DNA of 64,000 nucleotides from Lottia gigantea. Taxonomy: Eukaryota > Mollusca > Gastropoda > Lottiidae. The stretch's first letter is position 1, and every line of letters begins with the position of its first letter. This document shows positions 1-13,600 of the stretch, in pieces. The stretch covers positions 133,119-197,118 of the forward strand of contig NW_008707924.1 of assembly GCF_000327385.1 (NCBI RefSeq). Direction: 5' to 3'. The notes under the pieces were generated by a model. It searched no databases, had not been told where the DNA came from, and worked only from the letters and a program-made list of their open reading frames with translations. The translations under genes were made by a program, and so were the position numbers.

Positions 1-3000
1 TCAGTAAACAACATTAATTCAAGAATCTGTTCTTAGTTCTCCAAATCTTACTGGACTGTCACCTTCAAGTTTAATTATTCTTCATATCAACTTAAGGCTT
101 TAATTTACCTTGAATCCTGGGTGGCCTGAATCAAGGATAGCTATTAAAACCACAGTTGTTAATTGTTTCACTAGTGTTATACTCCAGGAGTTGACAAATT
201 AGTGAAGTAGTAGTCACTATAGAAATAATTAAAATTTATTTGATGCAGAACAATTGATGAACAGTATTGAAATATTGTCCAAATATCTGTAAGCTTGGGA
301 ACTATGAAACTATCTTGATGATTTGATTGACTACAGATCTATCAGGTCTAAAATAACATTGATGTTTTTTTGTGGCCATATTGGTGGTAGTTGTGGCTAA
401 TTCTAGAATCTTGTATTACCCAGCAATCTGTTAGTTATTACAGTACACCTGTCTCAACCTACTATTAGTAAACTAAATACTCTAGGTGCTAGCTGCTACA
501 ACTAAATTTAGAACCTCCTTGGTCTTTCTTAGTTTTTACAGGACTTTTGACTTGATTATTGCAGGGTGTTCATCAAGTAACTTAGACAATCTCAGAAACA
601 TTAAATATGCATGGATTACAATCTTAATTCAAATATTCAATCTTAATTCAAATATTCCTTCACTTCAAACAAATATATCTTCGATCTATGGATAATAGCA
701 TTAGTTACAGAAACAGTAGTGTGTAAATTTGTCTGAATCTTAATTTATATAAGAAAATTACAGAAGTTCTCAGGTTTTATATTGTAAACAGCCAAATTAT
801 TCGTTCAATAAACACTGGACAGATTCCACCTGCTATGTAAAATTCCTGTCAAGCTTGACTGACATTGCCTCCACTAATCTTTACTTTTCTAGATAATTTT
901 TTACCAGGCCATCTTTATCATGGAATCATTTAAATTAGCCTTGGGCTGCCTGTATTCTATCAAATTACCATATGATTCCTAATAAATGTTCTTGTGGAAA
1001 ATCTACTATCAACAAAAACTACTGTCAACAAGTCAAAAGAATGCCCTTTTTGCTCTTTTGTTTTCAGAACAAAGAGACCAGTTTTGTTAATTCTTCAAAA
1101 TTTTAATCAGATTGAATGAATCCATATACCTAAAAGTTTTATAGTAAAATGGTTCAATTTTCATTCAAATAGAAGTTATATATTAATATTATATTGATAT
1201 ATTATACTTTAAAACATTTCATTTAGATATCACACCCATTTTCTGAAATCGCAAATTCTCGAATGAAATTCCCTCCAAAAGATTTTCATTAACTATTTTT
1301 GAAATATGAAATATTTTATCATGATAAATACTGTATGTAAATTATATCAAATATTTGTTATCATCAACAACAAAAATTGTTTGCAATTAGTGTCAGGTAA
1401 ATTTCTTAATTAGAAAGACAAGAGGTTAATTTCTAAGATGAATACAGGATTACATAGCGCATAAAACAGTATTAAAAGAATTTGACTTCTATATCTACTC
1501 ACTGGTAAAGATTGGAGGAAGGTTGATTCTGATTAAAGCACCAACAATTCACAGCAGTGTGCAGATAATATAAAGCTAATGAGATTGATTTTCTTATATT
1601 ATCATTATTGAATGATGCAGTGATATCTCACCTACAAGAGGTCATATTTATCTTGTACAGTCTGGATAACTTTTGGAATAAAAAATTGTTAATTCAAGAG
1701 CAAAAAAAAGTCAAGGGGATTCTTGTCATTGAAGAAATATTATTCCTAATGTAAATATACATGTCAATTCACGTTTTCTACTTTAATGGCATTTTGAAAG
1801 GTTTAAAAAAAAAGCTTTTGAAATGAACAAAATTATGCCAGATGAAAGTTGTAGTCGATTAGGTTATACAGCATTATGACATAGATAAATCAAAAATCAA
1901 ATATAAAAAGAAAGTAGGCCTTCAGGTTTACTCCTGAAAGTCAACTTAGTACGTTTGTATTGGTCACAGTACATTTCATTATGTTTACGTTAAATACGTA
2001 TATGTTCATAATATGTCAAAATACAGTGTTACCACACAACACTATCACGTTTAGTTAGTACAACATTTACATGTACATTTTTAGTACCTAACTAAATATT
2101 CCTATTTGCAGCTATCACAATATAGTTTATAGGTATGAAATGAGCTGTACAGATTTTGGCAGAAACTGCACTCCATAGTACTCATGAAAGTCCCTTGGCA
2201 GAAGTGAACATTTCTGTGGTATTAATAAAAGGCGCCCCACAATTTGAGAACAAGTCACAGAGACTAGGAACAAATGCATTACCATAGTAACCTGATATCT
2301 GAAAAAATTGTAAATGCAAAGCTAACTGTTGAATAATAAAAAGTGTAAGAATTATATGAAGTTAATATTGGCCAGATGTCAGAGTGTCGATTTAGGTTAG
2401 AAGAACAATAGATTAGCAGGAAGTAATGTCAGAACAATATGGGGTCAGTCAGCACAATGTGAGATGGATTGGGTAAATATCTATTTCAGACACTAAATAT
2501 ACCTATAATCATTTCACTTTTATAATTATTTCCTAAATAGCTTGAGATTTTAATATAAACACAGTCTTAAACTAGACAAACAATATGAGGCAAGACACAT
2601 TTACTTTTATTTCAGTTTTCAAATTAGATTTTATTCAATCTGTGACAGCAAAAGCAATACATTTGTATGGTGGAGAGATGGAAATATTTTATATTATCCT
2701 CATATGTTATCTGAATTCTGCCATCTACTGCTGCAGACTGCTTGGATGAGCAAAATCACAAATAAATAAATTGATGTAGCCTAAACTGATATTTGGGTGT
2801 GTCTGTATAAAAAATAATGTATAATTTGTAAAGTGTAAGTGGAAGTAAGATGTACCTCAAGTGTTAAACTAATGTCAATGTGTGTGGTTTCCTCCATTTT
2901 CACAATGTCCATCATTTTTCTATACATCTTGAAATTTAGTTCACTTGTAGTAACAGATAGAGGAATTTAAATGGAATGGTTAATTGTCTTGAGAGTACAT

Positions 3001-6000
3001 GAATGATACCAGAACTTGAACTTACTGTGTATACAGTTTGTTTTTAATTACTAATACAGTGTGGGTATGTCCAAATATGTCAACCATGCTTGTAGTAGAG
3101 ATGATGGTGTTAGTACTGATGATGATGATGATCGATTATCTATGATTACTGATGATTATTTACAGCTGAAACATCATCTGACTTGTCAAACACCATTATA
3201 TCTCTTAACATATCATAGTTATTAAATATACTATTTTATTTGGTGAGGTGTTGTGAGTACCAGGAACAAACACCATCTTGAATGATATAAACTGTACATA
3301 TGTTCTGAATAAAACCTAGATAGAAATACACCTATTCTTTTATAAACTGTACCAAATAAACTTTAATCACATATCAATTGACAGTCAAACCATATAACAA
3401 TTCATTTATAACTTGACAATTCAAACAATGGAGGAATTAATAACACCATGGCACCAAGTACAGGTCTCAGGGTTAACCAGGGTACCATAGGCATTCATTA
3501 TAATGAATCAACAAATGGAACAGTTCCAATTTCATGTTATTGAACGGCACTGTCTATCCAAGATTTGACAGCCATATTTGGCTCCATTCTGCTGTTATTG
3601 TGTTTAGAAAAACTCAAAATTCTCCAATGATTATTATTTGAGGTTGAATAAAAGTGATTTAACTTGATCTTTAGAATCAATTTAAGAATGAAAAGAGGTT
3701 ATAACTGACAGATTCTTTATGTATCAGTTTGAACAGCAAATTTAGAGATAAAGAAAGAACCAAATGAAAGTGCAACATATCTTGCCTGATGAGTTAAATG
3801 TTAATTTTTGAATCCTTTCCATGCTGTTTTAGATTAGATCTGATATTCATTATTATGAAAGGAGCAAGTTCTAATCACTAAAACCCTAAAAAAGTATTTT
3901 GATGTGAAAATAATACTGTTTGTTTGAACTGTGTCTACAAAACGTTTAAACATGACTATTATTCTATGAACAGACAATTATTGTTCTTGTTTACTTGAAC
4001 AACCTATTTTATTGCTATCTTTAATACTTTTTTAATCTATCTTCAATTGACATACCACCACTGTTGGTGTCTTCTGTCGTAAAATGAATATTTTATTAAG
4101 AAATAAAATACTTGTGTTCAACTCCCTAAACTAACTCCCTATTCTTCTTTTGTGACTTGTAATAGAAGTCAAAATATGAAATTTAATCTGAATATAATAA
4201 AATAAACGAACCATGGCTGTCTCGGCAAGTATGACAATATCAATAGAAAGATTTCAAAATGTCTTTAGTTAACTATATCTTTTAAAGGGGGCGGAACATT
4301 ATGAATAATTTTCAAATCTTTAATGAGATAGAAGTGATAACAATGTTATAAAAAGAACATTATAGAAATATTGCTATTGTTATTAACTCTAAAATGACAG
4401 ATTTATATAAAAATATGTTTATTTCATATTATTTGCAGGTGTTTTTAATATTAGCTTCCATAATGTCCTTAATTTAGAATTGAACAATTTTGAATTTCTT
4501 TGCCTGTAAAGGCTAGCGAACACGAGAGCTCAGCTCAGCTTGCAGCTTTCATCGGTTTCCCCTGCACACGCTAAGCTTAGAGCTTTCGTAAACGGGGTGT
4601 CGTGTCATAGACGTCTAAAAGTAACTAGATTGCAGACGAAGAATACTTGCAAGCTCTCGTAAGCTATGGATACTCCGCCATGCTAGCGCATGCACCCCAG
4701 TTTAAAGTTGAAAGCTGAGAGCTTTCGGGTGAGCACCAGTAAGGTATTTTTCATTCGAGGAAAAAAATATCGACAGATAATTTCCTTAACGCCTCAAATG
4801 AAAAAAACCTTACGTAACTCCACGCACACGAGAGCTACGAGCTGAGCTGAGAGGCAGGAATGAAATTTTGCTCAGCTGGGAGCTCTAGTGTGCGCTAGCC
4901 TTAAAGCTACTGTGTTAGATACAGGAGCAAGTCATGCTACTATATATCTATTGTAATCAAATGAAATTTGCTTTATGACTAAACCTTTGAACATCATGTG
5001 CAAATTAACATGATCTTCTATCACTTTGAATTCCTTCTGTAATCAAATAAAATCAAATCTTTGTCTCCTAAAAACTATGATCCTAAGCAAAAATCATTTG
5101 CTGATCTGATCTGATCACATTTTGCTCTGCTATCCCATAATATTAAATCTTCATTTTGACCAAATGTTTCAGTAGTCTAGTTCTTTTGGTATGGTCACCA
5201 TGTGTCTGTCAGACTCAAACATAAAAACTCTCATTGTTTTAGCTGTTAATTTGTAGAAATATCACATCTTGCTTTGCATAAATATATTTCTTTTTTCTTT
5301 GAAGAAAATTTTTATAACGTGCCAGTCACAGGGTTTTGACTAACAAAAGTAACAAAAATATTCAACTCTTTTGACTGATGTTCAAACCATGGTCCTCATT
5401 AAAGCATTGATTGACACAATATATGTGGTGATCTGTTTGGGGCCAAGAAGATAGGTGGAGTCACAAGAAAAAGACTTGTATCACGTAAGCTACAGATCTC
5501 TTACAATAAAGACTATACAATTCTTGTATTGAATTGGCATAATCATTCACTAAAAATTACCAAATTTGATTGGCAACTATTGTTTTTGCAGCTGTGTACA
5601 GTTTAAAAAGTAGAAAATCTAAATGATTTAAACCAAGCATATAACATTGATTTGTAGAGGTTCATAATTATCTCAGTTTATTGGAGAATTTTGATATGAC
5701 ATATTCTATTAGTTAAAAACATAGCAAAATTATATTTGATGTTAACCAAATGTTTAAAATTATAATGAGAATTATGTGTGTGGTATTTTTCATATTTCAT
5801 CTGTTTTGTTAAGTTAAATAAATCAAAGCCTAATGACAGTACATTGAGAGTTCAAGTGTAAAAATTTAAATTCTCACTTTGTTATATACCGAATTTAAAT
5901 TTTGTGTGATTGTGAAAATAAAAAGAAGCCAGATTCTACAAATCTTTTGATGTTTGTTTTAGCATGGCATATTTAGATTCATTGTTGCTGTTAATTTTCA

Positions 6001-9000
6001 TATATCTTGACATTTTATCTCCAAATTCAAATTCACGTTCAATAGAATGTCTTTTTCTTCAAACATCAAAAACTATGTATTTTATTAATTTCTAATTCAT
6101 CTTTAAGTACATGTAGCTTTAGCTCAGTAAAACAGAATTCATTCCTAATTTTGAACTTAAGACAAAATACATATACATACATACAAGTTTATGAGATTCA
6201 ATATGTCAATTTTTCCACCAAGTGCCTCTTTAATGATAATATACAACCATGGTACAATACCTGTCATATTGATTCTCATTTCACCTGTAAAAATATTATT
6301 ATTAATCTGGACAAAACGTCCACCACTTAACCTCAGACATAAGATCATCAACCATCACTTGACCAACAGTGACCACTAACATTTCACCGGCATGACAATA
6401 CAAGCCATACCAACATCAATACAGTACAAACTAATTCTCAACTTGTTGAACTTTTAAGCAAACATTTCTTTGTTATTGCTGGAGTAAAATGGTCATTAGA
6501 ATGAATGCTTTAATTGAGCTGAAGTAAATGTTTGATAGACATTCAACTGCTTTTATCCTAATCATCTCAAATATACAACAAGCATAATTCATAAAGTTTA
6601 TACTATAAGAAATTTCAGAGTTCAGTTCTATTTGTTGGTGTCAAGGGTTGTAAAGACTCTCATTTTTTTATATGATTTATTGAATTTGATTCTGAACTAA
6701 TTATTTTGTGGAGATGGAAAACCATAAAAAATTCTGGCTTTTGTTAGGAATATAAGCATATTTTATTAGTAAAATATGTTCTTCGACACAATCAGTAATG
6801 CTAATTCTTGAAGTGAAAATTTTAATTTTTAATGATCCTGTTTCTTCTTCACATAATTTTATATTAAGGTCACATTGTCAACTGTGGTCATAAATATGCA
6901 TATCAAAAAATTTAAATTTACACCTGACATCAAGTATATAGAGAAAGTTTTATGTATTTAGTAATTAATGCCATCATTATTGTAAATTACATTTCACCTA
7001 CTGTTTGACTAGAGAGGGTGAAAGTAGGGTCAAAAAATAACTTTTATTTCTACAATAAACTTGTGTTCAAATTAACATATATGCAATCATATAAATGTTT
7101 CAAACACCAAATTTTTGGAAGAAAAGGAATGCAGCATATGTGACAATTCTACCTGACATGAAAAAGTATCATTGTGTACAAGTAGTTTCACGTAAATATA
7201 CTACCAGCTGACTTGTAAAAATTGTTAACCTCTATTACTTGAGTAATGAAAGATAACAATATTTGTAAAGTATTAGTCAAGATTGTGACAAATGACCTAT
7301 ACCAGTTTTAACCATATCCCTGTCTTCAATATCTTACCTAACTTCATAGGCTTTGATTTCACACCCTCTTAACTATCTCTTATCTTATGAAAATCAAATC
7401 ATATCATTAAACTCCCACAGATTGGACAATACTGACATAGTGCAAGAGACCTTCAAATGTCTTGCATAATGGACTGGCAGGTAATAGACAGGATTACTCA
7501 GACATCACTGGGGTCAAGTATCTCAAAGGATTAAACTAAGCAGATCGGCTTTAAAGATGAAATTGTAGAAAGATAAGGTAATTTGTCGGCATTGTTTGAG
7601 ACAGCCTTTAATCCTTCTGCCAATATTGACTGTTGTGATTGTTGTCATTAGTTGACTCCTAGAGTCAAGATTATCTCCCCCTTGTCCTACTCTTTAAAGT
7701 ATTGGATGTCCATTAGGCCACAAGGTAGCTATATATTTTTGGTAAACACAACCCCCAGGTGGGTTTTAGAGAACAAAAATACCTGCCTGTCTAACAAAAT
7801 TTAACATTAATACTATCAGAATAAATATTTTAGAAGTTGGAAAAAGAAGGATTCACACTATTTTTAACATTTTTGTCAATATAATCTTCTAGTCCTATTA
7901 CTCATTATTTATCCGTTCTTTGATGTTTCTCAAAATAGATTGGATGATTGGCAAATGTTTTGAGAACCATTCCAATTCTGGTTTGAAACAATTCTCAAAA
8001 CAAACTAGTGTAAAAGAGGCTTATAATTGAAATAATCTTATTTAGAAATTTGAAAAATTTAAATACAGATGTATGCACTTGTAATCTAGTATTCATTCTA
8101 TTTTTCTCTCTAATTATTTGAGTGAGATTCTATAATTGCTTATCAGAAGGTAGGAAGGTTATTTCAGTTTAAAATAAATTGAAAGGAGTCAAAAATAATT
8201 GACCTAACAGAAAGTTTTGAGAGTTTGCCAATGAAGATCTTAACCTGCAGTTAAAAATACTGCAGTATTTGATTTACAAATCTATTACAACTGATTACGT
8301 TGATCGACATTTTAAACTAGCACATTAATTGTTTTAATTTACAGCTGTCTTCCATCCAATGCTTGTCGTGTCAAAATTAAACCAATTACAACCAAATCTC
8401 CCCTGCCAAATTTTTTAGCTAACATCTTACCGATTAAAAAAAACAAAAATTCGCCTGCCATTTTAAACTGTTCAAGAGATTCTATGGTGAAACATGTTTT
8501 TTAGAAATTCTATACCAGAGAGGACTAAGATATAGGGTCGTTTAGTTTGATAGATATTTACAGGCATGTCAGACTCAAGTTCTATCTCAGGAGATTAGAC
8601 CAAAAAACTAAATTTTAGAATATCATGTCTGACATTGAAGTTGCTCAGACTCCAGACTCTTTTACAATCAAGTTCTTTGAAAATGTTATGAGGGTCAGCT
8701 GAAAAGTTCTAACTTCCTGTTCAAAGAAACAACCACTAATAAATAAGTTTACTTTTTCTTTATATTCTTACATTTTAGGAATTGTTAATAATTTCCACAA
8801 ATTAAAACTTAGATAGAGCTTAATAATATTAAAAAAGTTTTGACCAAAGAAAGGAACAGTCACACCTATCTGGTACAACTTAAAACCAATAATTATTTTG
8901 AGACAGCAAGTCATATAAGATTGGATTTAGAATATAATTATACTATAGAAATGATTTTGTACAATCATTTGAAATCTTGTGAATATTATTTGAAATCATG

Positions 9001-9834
9001 AGATAAAATATCTATCTGCAGGTAGCAACAATACTTGCTTGTGTGGGCTCCAGCAAGGTTTTTGTTTTAATTCAAATTAAATAGTACTTAATGGAGTTCC
9101 ATCAGCAGAAGGTTGAAAACTAAACACAATCTGTGCCTGTATAATTTTTTTCTTCAGGTGCCAAGATCTGAATTTCTGTATTTTTATAATTTGACAGGGC
9201 TAAAAGGTGTTGTTTTGATGTTTTTGTAGGAAAATTTTGGAAGAAGACAAACACTACATGTTTTACCAGTTGGCTTAAAATTTCAATTTCTCTGTTTCTG
9301 TATTAATTTTATAGAAAACTTTTTTAGGTTAAGTGTGGCTTGCATTTTAGTTTAAGTTAGTATGTTCTTTTAAAAATATGATATTCTACATCTCATTATT
9401 ATTGTTTAATGTGTGTCAACATTTCTTACAGAATTGGAGGATGTCATTTAAAGCATAAGTTTCCAAAATTAGACCCATAATTGTAATTTTAAGAGCATGT
9501 ATTACATCAGTGTTACAATTTCTCACATAAAATGTAATATACAGGTTTAATAAGTTTATTGTGGTTTCCAATGTTTTGGTAAAAGTTTAATAGTTAATAT
9601 CATCAGAAGTAGAAAACCATAATAACCTCTCAAATGGACATTTCAATTTACTGATGCTTGGTGTTGCCTATTACAACACCCAAGTCTCTTTTTGGATTTT
9701 GGATTTTCGGATCTGGCTACGTCATACCATTTCAAATGTTTTATCAGTTTGAATATATTTATTCATATAAACAATTACTTACCAGATAAAGACTTGTTAA
9801 CACATTGCCAAAAATCGATCTGAAAAAAAAAAAT
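1..9834 (-). other. Intron 3 of RECK (or beyond), no exon recognised
   Basis: About 9.8 kb of AT-rich DNA to the left of RECK exon 3. I looked on the minus strand for the next cysteine-rich exon and saw none with a proper acceptor, frame and donor. Short open frames here (for example 486-695 and 6191-6379 plus, 6157-6351 minus) have no recognisable domain and look like chance. The only structured item is the inverted-repeat element at 4510-4901, plus a short GAT-rich run near 3110-3135. Confidence 0.5.
4510..4901. mobile_element. PIF/Harbinger-like MITE, 392 bp
   Basis: The segment stands out by its higher GC and CpG content. Its ends are inverted repeats of about 22 bp: AGGCTAGCGAACACGAGAG at the left, and AGGCTAGCGCACACTAGAG when the right end is reversed, with two mismatches. 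Both ends are flanked by TAA (4507-4509 and 4902-4904), matching the 3-bp TWA target duplication known for PIF/Harbinger transposons. It has no open frame of useful length, so it is non-autonomous. A further copy of the terminal GAGAGCT/CAGCTGAGCT-type motif lies internally at 4824-4851. Confidence 0.75.
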
Positions 9835-10611
9835 AACTCTGGTCTGAGCTTATAGATAAAATACATTGTAACTTTGAGCATATATAAAATACAATGTAAC
9901 TCTGAGTTTATATATAAAATACAATGTAACTCTGAGCTTATATATAAAATACAATGTAACTCTGAGTTTATATATAAAATACTATAAAACTCTGGTCTTA
10001 GTTTATATATAAAATACAATATAACTCTGGGCTGTGATTACATATAAAATACAATGTAACTCTGAGTTTATATATAAAATACAATAAAACTCTGGTCTTA
10101 GTTTATATATAAAATACAATAAAACTCTGGTCTGAGTTTATATATAAAATACAATATAACTCTGGTCTGAGTTTATATATAAAATACAATATAACTCTGG
10201 TCTGAGTTCGTATATAAAATTCAATGTAACTCTGAGTTTATATATTAAATACAATAAAACTCTGGTCTGATTTTATATATAAAATACAATGTAACTCTGA
10301 GTTTATATATTAAATACAATAAAACTCTGGTCTGAGTTTATATATAAAATACAATATAACTCTGGTCTGAGTTTATATATAAAATACAATGTAACTCTGA
10401 GTTTATATATTAAATACAATAAAACCCTGGTCTGAGTTTATATATTAAATACAATAAAACTCTGGTCTGAGTTTATATATAAAATACAATGTAACTCTGA
10501 ATTTATATATAAAATATAATATAACTTTGAGTTTATATATTAAATACAATAAAACTCTGGTCTGAGTTTATATATTAAATACAATGTAACTCTGAGTTTA
10601 TATATTAAATA
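9835..10611. repeat. Minisatellite, mixed 30- and 35-bp units, abutting RECK exon 3
   Basis: About 23 tandem units with the shared core GTTTATATATAAAATACAAT. Units come in two lengths: about 30 bp (AACTCTGAG joined to the core) and about 35 bp with an extra GGTCT. The two types are interspersed. The array ends directly at the 5' splice site of RECK exon 3, whose ACTTAC (reverse of GTAAGT, 10611-10616) continues the last repeat unit. Open frames on the minus strand here (9759-10019) are products of the repetition, not a gene. Confidence 0.95.
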
Positions 10612-10616
10612 CTTAC

Positions 10617-13600
10617 TAAATTGGGTGGACAATGATAGGCTGCACGAAGTAATTTCTGACTCTGTTTATAATTTGTATGTACTGTTAAAATCTAAAATAT
10701 ACAAAAAAAATATACATTAGTATTGATTGTGGAAACCAATACTTGATAAATATATTTGGAATTCTGGCACACCTCTATCAAATAAACCCATTTCAATGCT
10801 GAAGTTGCCTGACTAGCTAAAATACTTATTACTAAAATGTCAGGTGAATTCAAATTATTCAATAGTTTTCATTTTCCACAAAAAACATATCTTCAGTTTT
10901 ACTAACATTTCTTAAAAATTATACACTTCAAACATAAACAAATATATAAAAAGAAGAAAGTATAAAACAAGGGTTTGGTGAAACAGACATGATTAATGCC
11001 ATAAACTAAAGGAATTAATTATATTCTGAGTTTTTTTTACACCCAGACACCTTCAAGATGTCAGAGCTGTTGTGTATTAGCTAACAAATAATATATTAAT
11101 TCTGACAATTATAACAATAAATGTCGACTCATTTTAATTATTATTCATCATGGGGTAGGTAAATATTACAACAATTTATTTTCATCATACTCAACTTTCT
11201 AGTTTTTATATATATATATATATATATATTAATATCAATTGTCTGTCTTAAGAATATTTTTGAAAAGGTGTGGGTCATACATTGTCTCATAAACTATGTT
11301 TTAAATGAAGATTTAAAAAGACATGTTGACTCTAGCTTGTTCATAGTTACTGGTTAATCTAACCTATCTGATTCGCTCTTACCGTGTGTCCAACCTTTAC
11401 TAATTACAATATATTAAAGCTTTTTCCTATAAGAACGAAAAATTTTATATTGACTCTCATTTGGGAATGATCAATGGTGCTTATCATTGTTAGGCTAAAC
11501 CAAGTTACTACAAGTAGGCCCACAAAACAGATATTAAAATTAAGGATATTACTTGGCATGCCATTGCCTTTCTCAGCCAAGGTGGACACTACATAAACAT
11601 TCCAATATAAATCTTATAATATTAATATTCTTAAACAACAAAACATTATCAATAATCAGCCCTTTGATGTTAGTCCATCAGTCATCTTAACACCTGATTA
11701 ATACACAGATAAATCAGTCTTGGTCGGCTAGAAACCAGTAAAGTCGGCAGCTCGCACAACTTAAAGGGTAATATGAGTAAGGTTCAAAGGTTTGGTGGTC
11801 AGTGAAATGGACTAAAACATGTGAAGGTCTTGATCTTTCCTAGTTTGTCATTGATAAAAAACAGCTTGTGAATAAAAACACAGGAAAATGATGTTATTCT
11901 TTTCATTGTTTGTAGATCATAAAATCAAACGATTTAATCAAAGTTGAAACAAAGTAGCTTCAAGGCAAATTCACAGATTTTTCTAGTGAACCATGATAGA
12001 TAGGTAAACATGGAGTTGTTAATGTACAAGTAGACTGACAAGAAATACTACTTCAAAAACATCAGAGACTAGTGCTTACTGGACAAATTGTTAAATAGAG
12101 ATAATAGTGGCCTTGAATATTGGTACAGATGATATGTATTTCTTGTTATTTCATCCACCAGGCATACCCATACATGGTACTTCACACTGTAATCACTACT
12201 GTCACATGTAATACATCCAATTTTAAACATGCAAAAATTGATTTTGAGAAAAGAGTTAGAATATCAGATATTTAGATAATCATATCCCTTTGTAATTTAA
12301 TATCAAAAAAGGTCATATATATAACTTGTTAACTCTTTAAGCCCTTCAAAAACCAAAAGAATATTTTGGGTTCCTGACGAATAGTGATCTCCTTGATTTC
12401 TGATATTAAATGTCCAGATATTTCATAAACACCTCATTACTTACACCTCTTTATTTAAATGGCCTAAAACAGTTGTCATGTTAAACTTTTTCCATGTATT
12501 AAGATTAAACTGTACACCAACATTTCAGCAACTGTTGGTTCATTTTCTGATGAATATCTCTTAATTTCATTTTAATCTATTCTTTCAAAGCATTTTAGAG
12601 CATAATTAGAAATTCTTTAGATGGGTGATGTTTATCTATTCAGTAGTTAAAGGTCAACGATGTATGTTATCAAGAAATCTGGGTTATTTTTAGAAACGTT
12701 TCAGGCGCCAGTCCGATCATTTACAATTACAACAAGCAATTACAAAATTTATATCTTTCACCATTGTCAGGTGCAGATTATACTAAAAAAAACTTCACAT
12801 TAAAAAAAATTATCATCAAAACACATTAAAAAACCTCTATTCACAACCTATCTCATCTGCCTAATTTTAACATTAATCAAATTTAGCATTCTTCTTATGA
12901 ATACTATCTCTTAGAAAATTTGAATTCATATTTTTAGAAGTTATTGATAGGGTAGGAGATAGATAACATCTGAAATATGAGCCATATTCTTTTTATTTGG
13001 TTTTTTGAAGCCAGTATTGTAGCTATCAGTGACAGAATCAACCTCCTAAAAGCCTGAGTTAAAAGGAATGATATGGTGTGACTTGAAACAGTTGATATAA
13101 TCTTTATTTAAAAACACAATCACAACCTATCTAGATTTTATATTTTAACATTCCATCATATTGAATAATGTGTCCATCAATATTTCATTACATGTGCTAA
13201 TATGTGCCTATCAATATTTCATTACATGTACTAATATGTGCCTATCAATATTTCATTACATGAACTAATATGTGCCTATCAATATTTCATTACATGTGCT
13301 AATATGTGCCTATCAATATTTCATTACATGTGCTAATATGTGCCTATCAATATTTCATTACATGTACTAATATGTGCCTATCAATATTTCATTACATGTG
13401 CTAATATGTGCCTATCAATATTTCATTACATGTACTAATATGTGCCTATCAATATTTCATTACATGTGCTAATATGTGCCTATCAATATTTCATTACATG
13501 TACTAATATGTGCCTATCAATATTTCATCCAATTCATTATGTTGAACAATATGTATTCCTTCATAATAAATAGGATGAGTTTATCGAAATAGATAGATTG

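Noticed and set aside
1490-1580. Possible RECK exon with CCEL on the minus strand before a GTGAGT donor
   Set aside because: The CCEL tetrapeptide resembles human GCCELAIALEC, but the frame stops a few codons later, and the expected following cysteines are missing.
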